A DNA stretch of 64,000 nucleotides from Theobroma cacao (Eukaryota > Streptophyta > Magnoliopsida > Malvales > Malvaceae), in assembly GCF_000208745.1 (NCBI RefSeq), contig NC_030854.1, positions 20,281,822-20,345,821 on the forward strand, read 5' to 3'. Of the stretch, positions 1 through 11,742 are shown piece after piece; the stretch's first letter is position 1; each line of letters begins with the position of its first letter. The notes beneath the pieces were generated by a model. The model was not told the origin of the DNA. It did not search any database and was given only the letters and a program-made list of their open reading frames with translations. A program made the position numbers and the translations under genes.

Positions 1-3000
1 ATTATATGGGATAGTAGATGTACATATGAATTCATTATTACAAGCAAATCATTGCATGCAATAAGGAGAAAGTTAATGGGAAACATGTGGGACCCCACCA
101 TGTGAAAGTTGATAAAGAGAAAATAATAAAGAGTATTTAAGTGAAAGAAAGACACGGTTTGGCAAAGATAGCCCATGGTTAACAAAGTAAGGTTGGTAAT
201 GTGATTTGATAAGGAAAAGAAAGAATAATTTAGTTGCATGAAATCCTATTAGTTTTGAAGGAGATGAAATAGGATTCAAGAGTGGAAAAATGCATGAAGC
301 CTTATTGGTTTATGGGAAGGCAAAGGCTATTGGTAAAGGAAATGTGCATAAAACAATATTGGGTAATAAAGTGGCCGAATGAGGGAATGATAAGTGGAAA
401 TTAAAGGAGATGAAATGAAATGTGAAATGAAAGGCGAATGAAACAAAAGGAAAAATGCCAAAAACTATCAAGCTTGGGGCAATCCGCCCATGAAAGAAAT
501 GGCAAAGAAATGGGGACATGTACAAGGCCATTTTCAAGCCTATTCCTTATTATGTTCGCCAACATCAAAAAGAAAACAAACAAATTGAAGTTTGCCTTGA
601 GAGATTCGCACCCTTAAGAGAAAAAAATGATAGGATTAGTCTTGTGAAACCCCACCCGAGAGGAAGAGAGAAAATAGAAGAAAAGAAACATGCAAAGAAA
701 CGCTCGGCTTTTAGAAGAAAAATGTGAAGAAAACAAGTGAGTTGCCATGAGAGATTCACCCATTTAGAAGGGAAATGGTGAGGAAAGGGCTTTGTAAATC
801 TTTCAACCGAGAGGATGGGAAGAGTTGAGAGGAAAGAAAGAAAGAGAGGATTGGCTTGGAAGCAAAGAATGAAAGGAGAAACAAAAAAATGAGGAAGAAG
901 AAAAAAGAAAGGAAGGTCGACCTAGTGAACCTGAGACAAAGAAGGTAAAAGATTTTGATTTTTGTTTGAAATGCATGCTTTGTAAATCAATTGTACTATG
1001 GGATTTTGTTTATGGTAGCAAGAATCTAGAAAAATTCAAAGAACCTGAGGCATGCATGTAGGTAGATCTTGGAATGCATGGTGATTTTGGAGCTAAATAA
1101 GCAATAGGTAAGTGTTTTAATCTTGAAATAACAAGTAGAAAGGAAAAAAAAGATGTTTATTGATTGTCTATGTTTGTGGCAGTAATGGTGACCGAATATG
1201 TGAGGAAGTTGTGAATCATATGTGGAATTCAAGCTAAAACTGAGAGGTAAGCATGCAAATTGACTATATTGTGCATGTTGGCTTTGGTTAGTTGATAGTA
1301 TGTGGATTGTGTGTTACATGATTGTGACTAACGTTGGCAAAAACTATGAAACTAAGTTAAAGATTGATTGATTGATGTGCTGCTCGTATTCGAGTATAAT
1401 TAATTATGTTGAGTTGAATTATTGCTAAAAAGTATGTATAATTAAAGAAAGTGTGTCATGATGGCATGTTGGAGGAGGTAATGGGTGACCGACAAGTAGA
1501 ATTAGCTAGATACGCACTCAAATCAATAGCGACGTAGTGTCTTGCTATTGTAAGGTGAGTAGGGGGTGTCCATTTTAAAATTCTTGTAACTATATATGTA
1601 TATATATACGTGTTGGCTTACTTTAAATGCAAATTTGTGGACAACATGAGTTGGCAGAATGTTAAGCTTGTGAATGCCATGCTTTGAGAAAGGTTATGTA
1701 TATATGTATATATTAATTACATACGTAAAGGGTTTGAAACCAGGAAACAAGTTTTTACTATGATTTATGTCAAAATGTGCCTTATTGATTTTGTGATGTG
1801 TGTTCATGAATGAATTTCATATTCACCATGCTAATTTGACATCTAAACTTCATGCAAAGTCTTACAAAATGAGGTTTTATTATGTTACCATGATTGGTAC
1901 TTTTGAAATGGATTTGAAATAAGCTTTTGTGAACCTTACTTGATTTTTAAATGGTTTTACCAAACCAAGAGATTTAATAATAGGCCGAATGTCACATCAG
2001 GATAGTGTGACCCTTGTGCACCAGTGAGCTTTAGCTAGAGAACCTTTGGGTCACCTACGGGCTGCTAGACGTAGTTGGGGCAACGATCTGTGATTATACA
2101 TGGCGAGGCCATGAGATGATATACGTGGCTAGGCCATAAACGATATATAGTTGTGATCGCTTGATTTCTCTAATGTCGGCCAACATTGTCGAGACTGCCA
2201 TGGTTGTGGGGATTTGGTGGAACGGTGCTCCCGGATGTTATTAAGCAGAAGTGGGTCCACGGGTTATTATTTATGATTACCTACTCAAGAGTGGCATCTC
2301 TTTGGGTTTTCAAACTTATATGTTTTTGCATGGTGAAAACTATAAGATTTTTCGTAGCTCCCCTATTTATACTATGATGATTGGATTTAACTCCTCGTGT
2401 ATGAGGCGATTTGCGAATTTGTGTTTAAGTTTTCATAATGCTTAGTTTTACGAGAACGTCCATGTTTATTTTGAATTGATTTGAGCAAATTGTTACATGA
2501 TTTCGACGGTTGAAATCTTTTACTTGCACTGGTTTTTATTATATTGGCTTAAGCGAATATTTTACGACACAACTTTTGAGTTTTCATATAAGGCACAAAT
2601 ACCCCATTGATTTTAAAGTGTTTACATATATTCTTATGTTTTTGTTATTCAAATCTTCTGTCCTTAGCTTGTTTCCCATCCACGCCCTACTCACAGAGTT
2701 GATGATCACTGAGTCTGTGAGACTCACCCCCTTATCTCCCTTTTGCAAATAGTGATCGGCCTAGCATGCAATCATCGACACTTATGGTCCACCGTGGATA
2801 AGTAAAGGCATCTCATAGCATTTTTATTCAGAGTCACTTCGTTGCTAGAGGTCGAGTCATTCGTAGCCTAATTTGATTGTAAATAGTGTTAATGTAAATG
2901 TATGGTTGGGTATTAAGGACTTTAATATACTTTTACAATTACATGGATTAAAGGTTAAGTTGATTTATTATGGCTATTGTTCAAGTTATGTTACAAAAGA

Positions 3001-3140
3001 GATATATGGTTTAAATAATTATATTGATCAGTGGAATGGGTTCATTGTTACAACAAAGGTTTCAATTAAGGCTTGTTCGGGACTTAACGAGTTATCCACA
3101 AGACTAGAACATTGGTAGCGATTAAGGAGCGGTCGTTACA
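1..3140 (+). repeat. B-type LTR, 5' LTR of a Ty3/gypsy element, left end cut by the window
   Basis: The stretch ends GGTCGTTACA at 3140 and is followed 4 bases later by a tRNA-Met-type primer-binding site, so it is the 5' LTR of a plus-strand element. It aligns by eye with the plus-strand LTR starting at 50335: both carry a shared block around AACATGTGG...CACCATGTGA (79-105 and about 51064-51097). From that alignment about 650 bp of the LTR lies to the left of the window, for a full length near 3.8 kb. Bases 640-945 are strikingly purine-rich on the plus strand. Short ATG frames in it (for example 518-727 and 2186-2377) show no family resemblance, so I treat the LTR as non-coding. Confidence 0.8.
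1555..2752 (+). other. candidate intron inside the B-type LTR
   Basis: TAAG|GTGAGT at 1551-1560 is a near-ideal plant 5' splice site. A pyrimidine-rich run followed by CAAATAG at 2746-2752 could be the acceptor. The A- and C-type LTRs have better-supported introns in the same relative place. The B acceptor is weak, and the second B copy (about 52600) has a broken donor (AAGGGGAG), so this is tentative. Confidence 0.3.
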
Positions 3141-3144
3141 GACT

Positions 3145-3156
3145 TGGTAACAGAGC
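3145..3156 (+). other. primer-binding site, initiator tRNA-Met type
   Basis: TGGTAACAGAGC starts 4 bases after the LTR end. It matches the usual plant initiator-Met PBS (TGGTATCAGAGC) at 11 of 12 positions, the difference being T to A. It marks minus-strand DNA priming for the element whose 5' LTR is 1-3140. Confidence 0.85.
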
Positions 3157-3313
3157 CTAGGTTTAGTCAAGTCTTAGGAATCCTTGTGTCGGTCAGCGGA
3201 GTTGTTGGAGTTAGTGTAGAGTTTTGTTTATGGTTTGTGACTATAGCACAAGTCATAGACAGGAGGCTATATAAACTCCTATTCTTAGTAACCTACCTTT
3301 CTGCTAACATTAT
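3157..3313 (+). other. untranslated leader of the B-type element, first part
   Basis: Non-coding leader between the PBS and gag. It is interrupted by the A-type solo LTR at 3314 and resumes at 5946. Its beginning (CCTAGGTTTAGTC, then GTCGGTCAGCGGAGTTGTTGG) is recognisably the same as the leader after the PBS of the coding element (27642 onward) and as the minus-strand leader of LARD1 (21880 downward). This ties the three element types to one family. Confidence 0.6.
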
Positions 3314-3702
3314 TGTGAGACCTTAACCTCTATAGGCTTGTAACTAAACATAGATATAATAACACAAGCCAGGGGTAGTTTCGTCATTTCTTCTAATAAG
3401 TTCCCAAAATGTGGTTTTATGATATTTTAAGGTCTAAATAGGCATAAGACCATATAAGTGATGCATAATGATGAAAACATGAAGAAAACTAGAAATGACA
3501 ATAATTTTCACAATAGGGGCAAAATGGTCATTTTTCACCTCGGGTCAAAATTTTTAAGTTTTCATTAACCCAAGCATTTCTAGACTATTATGGACCTTGT
3601 CCTAGTGTCAAAGGAGTAAAAAGATTGCATAAAGGGTTGGAGGAGAGTAAGTTAATTTGTGGAGGGGTATTTTGGTAATTTAAGTGGAATGGTAAGATTG
3701 GC

Positions 3703-3710
3703 TATAAATA
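3703..3710 (+). promoter_or_regulatory. TATA box of the A-type LTR
   Basis: TATAAATA in the context GGCTATAAATATC. It lies about 390 bp into the LTR and is followed by a CT-rich leader. The same context occurs in both LTRs of the coding element (25375 and 33096), so it is the likely Pol II promoter and the U3/R border lies shortly downstream. Confidence 0.75.
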
Positions 3711-4555
3711 TCTCTTTGTTCTAGTAGCTTTTTCTCCCATTTTTTCTAACAACTTTTCTTCTTCTTCTTCTCCTCCCAATTCATGTTGCTTCCAACCTCC
3801 ATGGAAGCTTGATATGAAGCTTGCATAATTTTCTCTCTCTAGCTTTCATTTTCATACCATTGTGCCCTTTTGACTAGAATCCTTGTATTCTTTCACTCTC
3901 TCACTTCAAAACCCTTGATAAATCTTATTTCCATACTTTCTCTCACTAGTTGGGTGTTCTAAAGAGAGAAACAAAGAATTACACCATTTGTTTGGAAGCT
4001 ATTGGAAGAGAATTCAACTACAAAAAAACCCTAGGGTGAGTGATGAACTAAGCTTGATTTTTAGCTGTGAATAATGGCTAGTAGTTGTGATTATGAGCTG
4101 TTTTATTATTGAATATGTTCATTCCTTTTATAGTGATTAAGATAGTGAACATAGATAGCCATTTAAAGTGGCAATTGAAAGCTTGCTAAGGGATAGTTTT
4201 TAGGGTTTATAAGTATGAATTGACACTAAGGTAATGTTAATTTGATGGTAGGTTCTAACGAAGCCCCATCACCCCAATTGGATCATTAGGGGAATTAGAG
4301 TCAGCTAAAGGCTCAACAATATAACGGTGAGTGAACTACCTTCAAAACTTGTTTTGGGGAATATAATGTATTTGCCACACATTTGAATGAATTATCAAGT
4401 TTTTCATAAAAACAAGTGCCTTGGGAACAAGCTTTTACTAAATGGTTTTATGTTGTGATGTGTGATTGCTATGGATTCATGCACTATTGCATTATGATGA
4501 TAAATATATATATTTGTGTTGTGCAAGATGATCGATATTGTGTATGATGACTGTA

Positions 4556-4740
4556 ACCGTGTGTGCACAATGTGGGGAATGCACATGCTAGTGATGATGG
4601 TGGTGTGAGAGATGGATGATGATAGTGCCTGTGTGCACGATGTGGGGGGATGTACATGATGGCATTGATTGTGCACGATGTGGGGGGATGCACAAGATGG
4701 CGCCGACTATGTGCATGATGTGGGGGGATGTACATGAGCC
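4556..4740 (+). repeat. degenerate tandem array of GTGCACGATGTGGGG-type units
   Basis: Repeated GTGTGCACGATGTGGGG...TGCACATGA units about 40-50 bp long lie inside the A-type LTR. Related arrays occur at the same place in the other A- and C-type LTRs (8388, 9505, 22832, 26213, 33930, 40318, 42112 and 56128). The frames running through them are repeat artefacts. Confidence 0.7.
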
Positions 4741-4939
4741 GAGTGTTATTTATGTTTGTATGCATATCTTTACTTATGAAATGAAAGAGCATGAAAATGA
4801 TATATGATTGAAATGTATGTGAAATTTGATACATTGCACTTTGGGGATTTCATGTGTTTCATGTTGTCGGTGTCATTTTTGTAGGATGGCTTTTATTGGG
4901 GGAATGGAAATCTTGTTCATGTTGCTCTGTTGTTGTTGT

Positions 4940-5320
4940 AGCAAAATTCATTCTCGCTGTAGCAAGAAACTCTCGGCTTTTTGAGAACCTCACCAGTTTG
5001 GTTCTTGCTGCAGCGAGAAACATTTTGTTTTAGGACCAAAATTTCACTGCAGCAAGATTCATTCTCGCTGCAGTGAAAAACTTTTTGTTTTGTTTCCTTT
5101 TTGGTTCAGTTGCTACTCCATTTTCCATTTCTTTGGTACCATAGTTGAGCTTGGACTTCCAACATTAGGGAATAAGTGAATTAAGTTTAAAATGAGTAGG
5201 TTTGGTGAAAAACCCACAGCCAGTTAAGGAACCCTCATTAGGCTAATAACTTAATCCCAACGTCACTGTAGAAAAAAATTCACTGTAGTGAGAATGCCTT
5301 TCAGCTACAGCGAAGATTCG
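4940..5320 (+). repeat. cluster of TTCTCGCTGCAGCGAGAA-like palindromes
   Basis: Several imperfect copies of an 18-bp self-complementary word occur here (CATTCTCGCTGTAGCAAGAAA, TTCTTGCTGCAGCGAGAAAC, ATTCTCGCTGCAGTGAAAAA, and outliers near 5268-5312). Spacers are about 20-60 bp. The same cluster is present in all well-preserved A-type LTRs here. Confidence 0.7.
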
Positions 5321-5945
5321 TTGTCGTATTAGACTTGCTTGTGTATCACTGAAGCCTTCATTTTTCAAATTATTTGTTATGTATGGGCATTACCAAGTGA
5401 TTAATATTTAAGGGTTTAATGAGGGGTTTTCAATATGAATGAAATTAAATTGCATTGTTTTAAAACAAGTGCATCATGATTTTAAATTCTCCTTTATGGT
5501 TGCTTGTTCCCTTCCTTGTTCACTCACTGGGTTTATACTCACCGTTTTCAACTTAATATTTTTAGATCATGAGACAGCCAGTAACTAGGATAAGGTGTCC
5601 TTGTAGACTTGTATCCATCTTTTCATAGGTGTCTTGGCATTTAGTAGCTGTACATTCGTCCAAGTCTCTCCACTGGAAGTCGAGTATTTTTTTGTTGTGT
5701 ATAGACAAACCTAATGTAAATTATTAAGATACATGTTGTAGACAATGTATATACACTTGTTTAGTATGCCAGTATGAAGTGGCAATGTTTAATATTACAT
5801 TGATCCTAAGTTAAGAAATGTGATTTAGTAGTTTATGATGGAATGATGAACATGTCAGATTAATAGGCTTGCTTGGGCTTAATGGACTACGTCCATTGGG
5901 CCAATGCATCGGTCATGGCCCGAAAATTGGGTTCGTGACAATTAT

Positions 5946-5982
5946 ATTAAAGTCTTAAGTAGTGTCGTTGTCCAGGTTTGAG
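5946..5982 (+). other. leader of the B-type element, second part
   Basis: This continues the leader interrupted at 3313. It ends TTGTCCAGGTTTGAG just before an ATG, matching TTGTCTAGGTAAGA before the gag ATG of the coding element (27784). The TTGTC(C/T)AG|GT could alternatively be a 3' splice site. Confidence 0.5.
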
Positions 5983-6054
5983 ATGCCACTCGAGACACGA
6001 GCCATTGTTGAAAAGATCTTAAAACAAAATGCTCTTAATGAAAGGTTAATGTAA
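5983..6054 (+). pseudogene. gag amino-terminal remnant of the B-type element
   Basis: ATGCC...GAGACACGAG starts at 5983, in the same position and with the same opening as gag of the coding element at 27784 (ATGCCGCCTAAGACACGAG). The frame encodes MPLETRAIVEKILKQNALNE and a few more residues before TAA at 6052. CAAAATGCTCTTAATGAA matches CAAGATGCTCCTATCGAG in the other copy, so this is a genuine homologue broken after 23 codons. After this the similarity fades. It shows that the B element once encoded, or was copied from, a gag-bearing element. Confidence 0.55.
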
Positions 6055-7138
6055 TGACATATCCTTTCAACTAAGGATGGAGGAAGGTGGAACAGGACTA
6101 ATAGGTCCGCAATAACTTATTTATTTGATGAAGCTATAAGTTAAGCCCCTGTCAATTGGAAGAAATTGGATGACATTGGAGCTAGTTTTGATTTGAATTA
6201 AGTGGCTATGAATTCCTAAGATTTGATTTGACCATTATGGTTTATAGTCATAAGTACATGAATTAGCCCAAGGGTGAAAATCAGTAATTATTATAATTGA
6301 TGTGTGGTAATGAAGTAAAAGGCTAATAAGCAAATCTGCTCTAAGGATGAGCCTAAATTTTGCTATGCTTAGCATAAAGCCAATGAATTAAAGGACTAAT
6401 TGTGGATTTGGTAGCTTGAAGTCAAATGACTTAGAAATGTTGATTCTAGTCTAGATGCTATATGAAGTTCTATAATTGAGCTTGATATACGAGTTACTCT
6501 AAAGATTAATTTAAAAATCTATTTGGATCAGTATACAACCTATGACATAAATGATTAGCCTTGAATCTGATTTCTCTAAAGGTAAGGGATTTAGAAAATG
6601 CAGATTTTTGGATAAGCTCTACGAGGGAGTTTCTACATCCGAAGTTTAGGATATTTTGATCTTATGACTACAAAGGCGAGATGCAATGATTAAGTGAATT
6701 GTCCACATCATAAATGTAATTGGTTAAGGATTGATGAGTAAAGTCAAGATCTCAACACTAAGTGGTGTACAATCTAATATGTATGTACTTAAGACTTATT
6801 TAGAGACCATTGCTTAACCAAGTTTGTACTAAATGTTATGGTAAAGGTATATGATCGCTGGTAGTGAGAGATGCCCAAAGGATGACTTTGGCATATACAA
6901 AAGGTGAAATAGATATGTTGAAATTAATGTTCTGATTGTGTACGTGTGATAGAAAGGCAAGTTTGCAAATTATGGTTTTCATGATCATGAAATATATGAA
7001 GGTTGTCAATATGTAGGCACATACTTGAAGTTGTACATTTTGTGATTCACATGCATCATATGGAAGGAGATATCCCATAGAGGGATATAGCCTAATTGGT
7101 GGTTACATGACCATATGTGACACGCAGTATCCTCATAT
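6055..7138 (+). other. non-coding interior of the B-type element
   Basis: No frame of useful length and no gag or pol motif on either strand. The sequence is AT-rich and stop-dense. It lies between the gag stub and the A-type LTR at 7139. It most likely belongs to the same element interior as 36650-38823, split apart by the nested insertions. I could not align the two sides convincingly by eye. Confidence 0.45.
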
Positions 7139-8523
7139 TGTGAATCCTCAACCTCCATAGACCCGTAACTAGAAGTAGACACGATAACACGAACCAAAGG
7201 TAACTTTGTCATTTCTCATGGTGAGCTCCTAGTAGTATTTTTCCAATGTTATTAAGGTCTAAGTAAGCTTAAGGAATAAATGAATGATGGTAAAATAAAT
7301 GAAAAAGATAGAAACACTAATAATTTCCAGAGTAGGAGTAAAACGGTCATTTTGCATCTCGAGTCTAAATTTTTACATTTTTATGAATTCGAGTATTTTT
7401 AGACTATTATGGACTTTATCTTAGTGTCAAAAGAGTAAAAAAGTTGCAAAAAGGATAGGAGGAAGATAGCCACCATGTTAAGGGCATTTTGGTAAATTAA
7501 GTGAAATTTGGATTAACTTGAAGCATAAATATCTAAGTTCCAGCAACTTCCAACAACTTCTTCTTCTTTATCCCATTCATTCTCTCTATTTCATGTTTTT
7601 CTTCATTTTCCTTGGAAAGAAACCTTGAATCCTCCATAAATCTCCCACAGAAAATCCAAGTTTCATGCTTTTGCCCACTCCTTCATAGGGTTTTTCATGC
7701 TCTTCCACTTATACACCTTAAGAACCCTCAAAAGCCTTTCCTTAAAACTTTCTCTCACTAGCTGGACGTTCTAGAGAGAGAAAAAGATTTCCCACAATAG
7801 TTTGAAAGCTTTTGAAAAGGAATTCAACTACAAAGAAACCCTAGGGTGAGTAATAAGTTAGGATTGATTTTTAAGATGTTGATAATGGCTAACAATGGGA
7901 TTTGTGAGTGTTTTATTGTTGAGGTTATTTATTCATTTTTAGGGTGACTAGAGTAGTGAAATAAATAGCCACTTAATTGTGATTGGAAGCTAGTTAGGAA
8001 TAACTAGCTGAACTTGAGTTAGGAAATAGCTCTTGGAATTATATTAATGCCAATTTGGGTGATTGAGTTGTTATTGGGTGTGATAAGCTCCAACGAGATC
8101 CCACATCTCCATTCAGAACATTGGTTGAAGTTAGAGTCAATCAAAGCATAAAAAAAAAAATCAGTGAGTGAACTTGCATTTAAATGTTTCGGGATATCGA
8201 CATGTGTGTTGAATGAATCACATGAAACAATTTATTTGTCATTTCTTAAAAACATGCATGGGAACAAGCCCTTGATGAAATGTTTCTACGTTGTGAAATG
8301 TGACTGTGACGAATCCATGTGCTATTGTATTATGTTAGTGTATATATATATATATATATGTTGTGTGTTGATAATTATAACCGTGCATGTGTGGTGTGGG
8401 AGCGCACATGTCGGTGATAACGAGGTGAGGGAGTTTGGATGATGAGATTGCCTATGTGCGCGATGTGGGGGTGCACACGATGATGATGATATATGCCATG
8501 TGCGCGATATGGGGCAAGCACAT
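7139..8523 (+). repeat. diverged A-type LTR, left part
   Basis: Starts TGTGAATCCTCAACCTCCATAG, a diverged A-type beginning. It contains a degenerate TATA box (CATAAATATC near 7523), a donor CCCTAGG|GTGAGTAA (7846) and the start of the tandem array (8388 onward). LARD1 cuts it at 8523 inside the array. The LTR resumes at 24975-24985 and again at 35337-36649. Pieced together it is about 2.7 kb, the expected A-type length. Confidence 0.85.
8341..8359. repeat. (TA)n microsatellite in the diverged A-type LTR
   Basis: A pure TA run just upstream of the tandem array. TA tracts of differing length occupy the same position in nearly every A- and C-type LTR of the window. Confidence 0.9.
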
Positions 8524-9177
8524 TGTCACAGCCCAATTTTCGGGCCATGACCTGCGCAAGGGCCTAATGGGCTCAGCCCACCAAGCCCAAGCAAGCCTAC
8601 TTACATGATCTTATACATTAATCCATATTCTTTTAGAATTCAAAATTCGTAATACTAAATTACAATTTCTTTGAAAACAATTCATAAAGCCTAGTCATGC
8701 ATTCATAATTGCATCATCAACCATTATATACATATATAGAATAACAAATGAACCTTCATGTTTCACATCAAATATCCATATACACATAATTAGACCTCAA
8801 CCGTCAGCGGAGTGACTTTGGGCACGATTGATAACACTTAGTGGCACGTTAAACCTACCGAGCAATGTATAAGAAGGAGCACCTCGTCGTAGGATCCAAT
8901 CACCTTTAACTCAAAAAACCTAAAACATGAATTTAAAAAAAAACGTTAGTACAAACTCAGTGAGTGAACATAGGAGGGGAACAAGCAACGTTAAAGAAGG
9001 TTTAGAAATCATGATACACATATTTGAAAACAATGCAATTTAGTTTAGCTCTTATCCACCCCCTCATGTAAACCCCAAATAAGTAAATCACTTGATAAAA
9101 AGGGTCCATGATCAATAAATGATTTGAAGAGTGAAAACTTTAATAGCATTCGTACAATTCAAGTCAAGTAAACAAGT

Positions 9178-9270
9178 CCTCGCTGCAGCGGAAAGGCATT
9201 CTCGCTGCAGTGAGATTCCGACCAGCATTACCCTTCCAAATCCGAAAGTTTCTCGCTGTAGCGAGAAACA
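9178..9270 (-). repeat. palindrome cluster in the LARD1 3' LTR
   Basis: Three copies related to TTCTCGCTGCAGCGAGAA occur here (CTCGCTGCAGCGGAAAGG, ATTCTCGCTGCAGTGAGATT, TTTCTCGCTGTAGCGAGAAA). The matching cluster of the other LARD1 LTR is at 22550-22632. Confidence 0.7.
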
Positions 9271-9432
9271 GAGTACCATGCAAAAGTTTCCTTTTTTTCA
9301 AGAAAAAGCCATCCTGCTAAAATGACAAAAAAAATCAACATGAAACGCATAATAATTCCCAAAGTACAACATGCAAGATTCACATGTGCAACACCATATA
9401 CCATACTCATGAACTTTCTATAACACACATAT

Positions 9433-9435
9433 CTA

Positions 9436-9470
<35 letters not shown>
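9433..9470. repeat. (TA)n microsatellite
   Basis: A TA run of about 38 bp next to the tandem array in the LARD1 3' LTR. Further TA tracts follow at about 9695-9721 and 9795-9824. A single ambiguous base (n) stands at 9785. Confidence 0.9.
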
Positions 9471-9472
<2 letters not shown>

Positions 9473-9504
9473 ATCACCATACACACCTTCTCATCATCAT
9501 CAGC

Positions 9505-9665
9505 TCATATGCACTCCCACTAGCACATGGCTGGGTCAGCATCGGCTTACGCGCACTCCTACTTGCACATAGTCGGGAAAGCATTGGCTTATACGCACTC
9601 CCCCTCGCACATAGCTGGGTCAACATCGGCTTATGCACACTCCTACTTGCACATAGCCGGGTCAA
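9505..9665 (-). repeat. tandem array of about 45-bp units in the LARD1 3' LTR
   Basis: Four units of the form CACTCC(C/T)...TTGCACATAGC(C/T)GGGTCA...CATCGGCTTA. The same array is at 22832-22986 in the other LARD1 LTR. The unit is close to a multiple of three, which explains the artefactual open frames on both strands. Confidence 0.8.
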
Positions 9666-9788
9666 TATCATTACAAAACATTATTCGTATACACATATAT
9701 ATATATATATATATATATATTCAACACAGTATAGGAGCACATAAGTCTGTCCTATTACACATTTCACATTTTCACAACATCAAANTAT

Positions 9789-9826
<38 letters not shown>

Positions 9827-11729
9827 ACACCGTATAGGAGCACATTAAGTTCGTCCTATTACACATTTCATATTTTCACAACATCAAAATATTTTATCAA
9901 AGGCTTGTTCCCAAGGCTCACGTTTTTAAAGACAAGTTGGAATAAATCATTCAATGTTCATACCAATAGAATTATGTTTCCCAAAACGATTTTGAAATAC
10001 AAATTCACTCACCTTACGATAGCGGGATATTACATCGCTATTTGATCGAAGGTGTCTCTGATTATTTTCACTAGCTAGTTGCTCGATGTTTACTCCAGCA
10101 TGCCACCACAGTACTCAAACCTTATCTTTGCACTTCCTAACAATAATACGAACTCAATATATTTAATTATATACGTATACGGGTAGCACTTTAATCAATT
10201 AATCCTTACTCAAATTTATATTTTTCATCCTATCATGAAACCATCTTCAAATAACTCACATCTTAATACACTTTCCACTAACATCACTTATATCCATTGC
10301 TTACGAAATTCCTTAAATTATATCACCGGCAACTTAATTATGATGTCATGTGTCTACTTCAACCTTTCGAAATAATTTCCACTCAAATCCATCTTATATT
10401 TCCACACATAATCCTCATATATGGTAGCAACAATCATTCTCACTTTCACTCGATTATTTCCTAGTTTACACGCATCGTTATTTTGTTTCTCAATCCTCCA
10501 TCCACAATATTCCTTATTCATTTCTTTCAAACAACATGCCATACAATCTTAATAATTTTCAACTAGCTTAGGCAAATAGATCCTTTCAACAACTGTAATT
10601 CCTCACAATATTCAACTAACCGTAGGCTTTAAAACATAGTGTTAAGCTTACCGTTTTCCTTTTCCACTTTGAGTCCTTCATGTACCCATGGGTTTATTGG
10701 CTTACATGTTACCAATTTTTCTCTAATCAAGCCAATCTTTGTTGCCACAAGACATTTCTCTAAGTCACTAACTCTATTTCAAAGACTACTCAAGCCAAAA
10801 ACAAGAATTCTTACCATTCCTTGCTTGAATCACCAAAACCAAGCTATTTCTTCCTTTCTCTTTTTTTTCTTTCTTCTCCTCCTAGGGTTTAGATGTGCTA
10901 GAAATTGGGGTTAAAGGCTGTCACTTTTGTGGTCAAGAAGTTTGAAGAAGAAACGAAACGAAAACATGGAAAGGAAAGTGAAGAAAACTTGGTTTCATGG
11001 TGGATAAAGAGAAAATGGCATGGAAGCTTCAAGAATGGCGTAGAGCATGGAGGAGAAGAGGGAAAAATCTTTCTGGAGGAGATAAGAACGGTTTTGGGCT
11101 GAAACAAATCAGAGTCAAAGCTTTCTTTGGAAACTTTGACCAAACTTCAAGTAAAATTACTATTTTACCCTTTTTGTTTCTTTCCATTTTAATTTAGTCC
11201 TCCCAACACTCATTTAACTCCAACTTCCTTCTATTATCTTCTTCTACACATGTACAAACAAAGTATGAAGTTTGTACTCCAACGCGATGTCCCTGTAATA
11301 TTTAAAATATTTATTTACTCGCTTTATCTTTACGTAATAAAGAAAAGAAACCCCATTAACGTGTTTTTTTCTCCAAAATTTTGTCATTCTTCTTCTCCCC
11401 CACTTAGATTGACCATATACTCCTCCTTCGTGGAAAATTCTGACACTGAATAAAATATTAATATTTTAATATTATTTTATTCTAAAAATTTTGTCTTGTC
11501 TCCTTGGTACCCAATATACCTTATTATGCCTCAATTCACTTCCGAATCACTTTTTATCTCGTAAATTCTTCTCTGATAAAATATTATTATTTTTATATTA
11601 TTTCTTTGCATGCAGAATATTTTATCCCAACTGTTCCTTTCATCTTTCATCACTTTTAAACATAATAATTAACCTCAATTGGCATCCAATAAGCTTTATT
11701 AGCCACCACATCAAGTATAGGGTATTATA

Positions 11730-11742
11730 GTCTCCCCAACTT
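11730..11742 (-). other. polypurine tract of LARD1
   Basis: Plus-strand GTCTCCCCAACTT reads AAGTTGGGGAGAC on the minus strand and directly abuts the start of the 3' LTR. LARD2 has the equivalent GTCTCCTCTAGTTAA at 44290. Confidence 0.7.

Larger units (their letters stand above)
4036..5565 (+). other. candidate LTR-embedded intron (A-type solo LTR)
   Basis: Donor CCCTAGG|GTGAGTGATG begins at 4036. The acceptor is ACTTAATATTTTTAG at 5565, just after the conserved TTCACTCACTGGGTTTATACTCACC block. The same donor and acceptor sites sit at matching places in other A- and C-type LTRs. The putative intron removes the tandem array, the TA tract and the palindrome cluster. Confidence 0.5.
3314..5940 (+). 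mobile_element. A-type solo LTR with perfect target-site duplication
   Basis: Starts TGTGAGACC and ends GTTCGTGACA (2627 bp). It is flanked by the 5-bp duplication attat (3309-3313 and 5941-5945). No PBS or PPT adjoins it, and the host leader continues on both sides, so it is a solo LTR left by recombination between the two LTRs of a full element. In order it holds U3 with a GGGGCAAAATGGTCATTTT motif (about 3517), a TATA box (3703), a splice donor (4036), a GTGCACGATGTGGGG-type tandem array (about 4556-4740), a palindrome cluster (4940-5320) and an acceptor (5565). Confidence 0.93.
8920..10012 (-). other. candidate LTR-embedded intron, LARD1 3' LTR
   Basis: Read on the minus strand: donor CGTAAG|GTGAGTGAATT at 10012, then at the other end GTACTAACG (branch-point-like CTAAC), a T-run and TTCATGTTTTAG|GTTTTTTG ending at 8920. 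This is a textbook plant 3' splice site, in the same place as in the A-type LTRs. Confidence 0.55.
8524..11729 (-). repeat. 3' LTR of LARD1 (C-type)
   Basis: On the plus strand it runs from TGTCACAGCCC to GGGTATTATA (ancestrally TATTACA). It is highly similar to 21897-24974, with roughly one difference per 12-15 bases in the first 120. It is 128 bp longer because a segment holding a TA tract and the ATAGGAGCACAT word is duplicated (9693-9860). Its U3 resembles the B-type LTR and its downstream half resembles the A-type. Confidence 0.88.

Noticed and set aside
3145..3156. tRNA gene at the PBS
   Set aside because: Only the 12-base complement of the tRNA 3' end is present, with no tRNA fold around it.
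4484..4834. 116-codon minus-strand frame in the A-type solo LTR
   Set aside because: Passes through the tandem array. Related LTRs do not preserve it.
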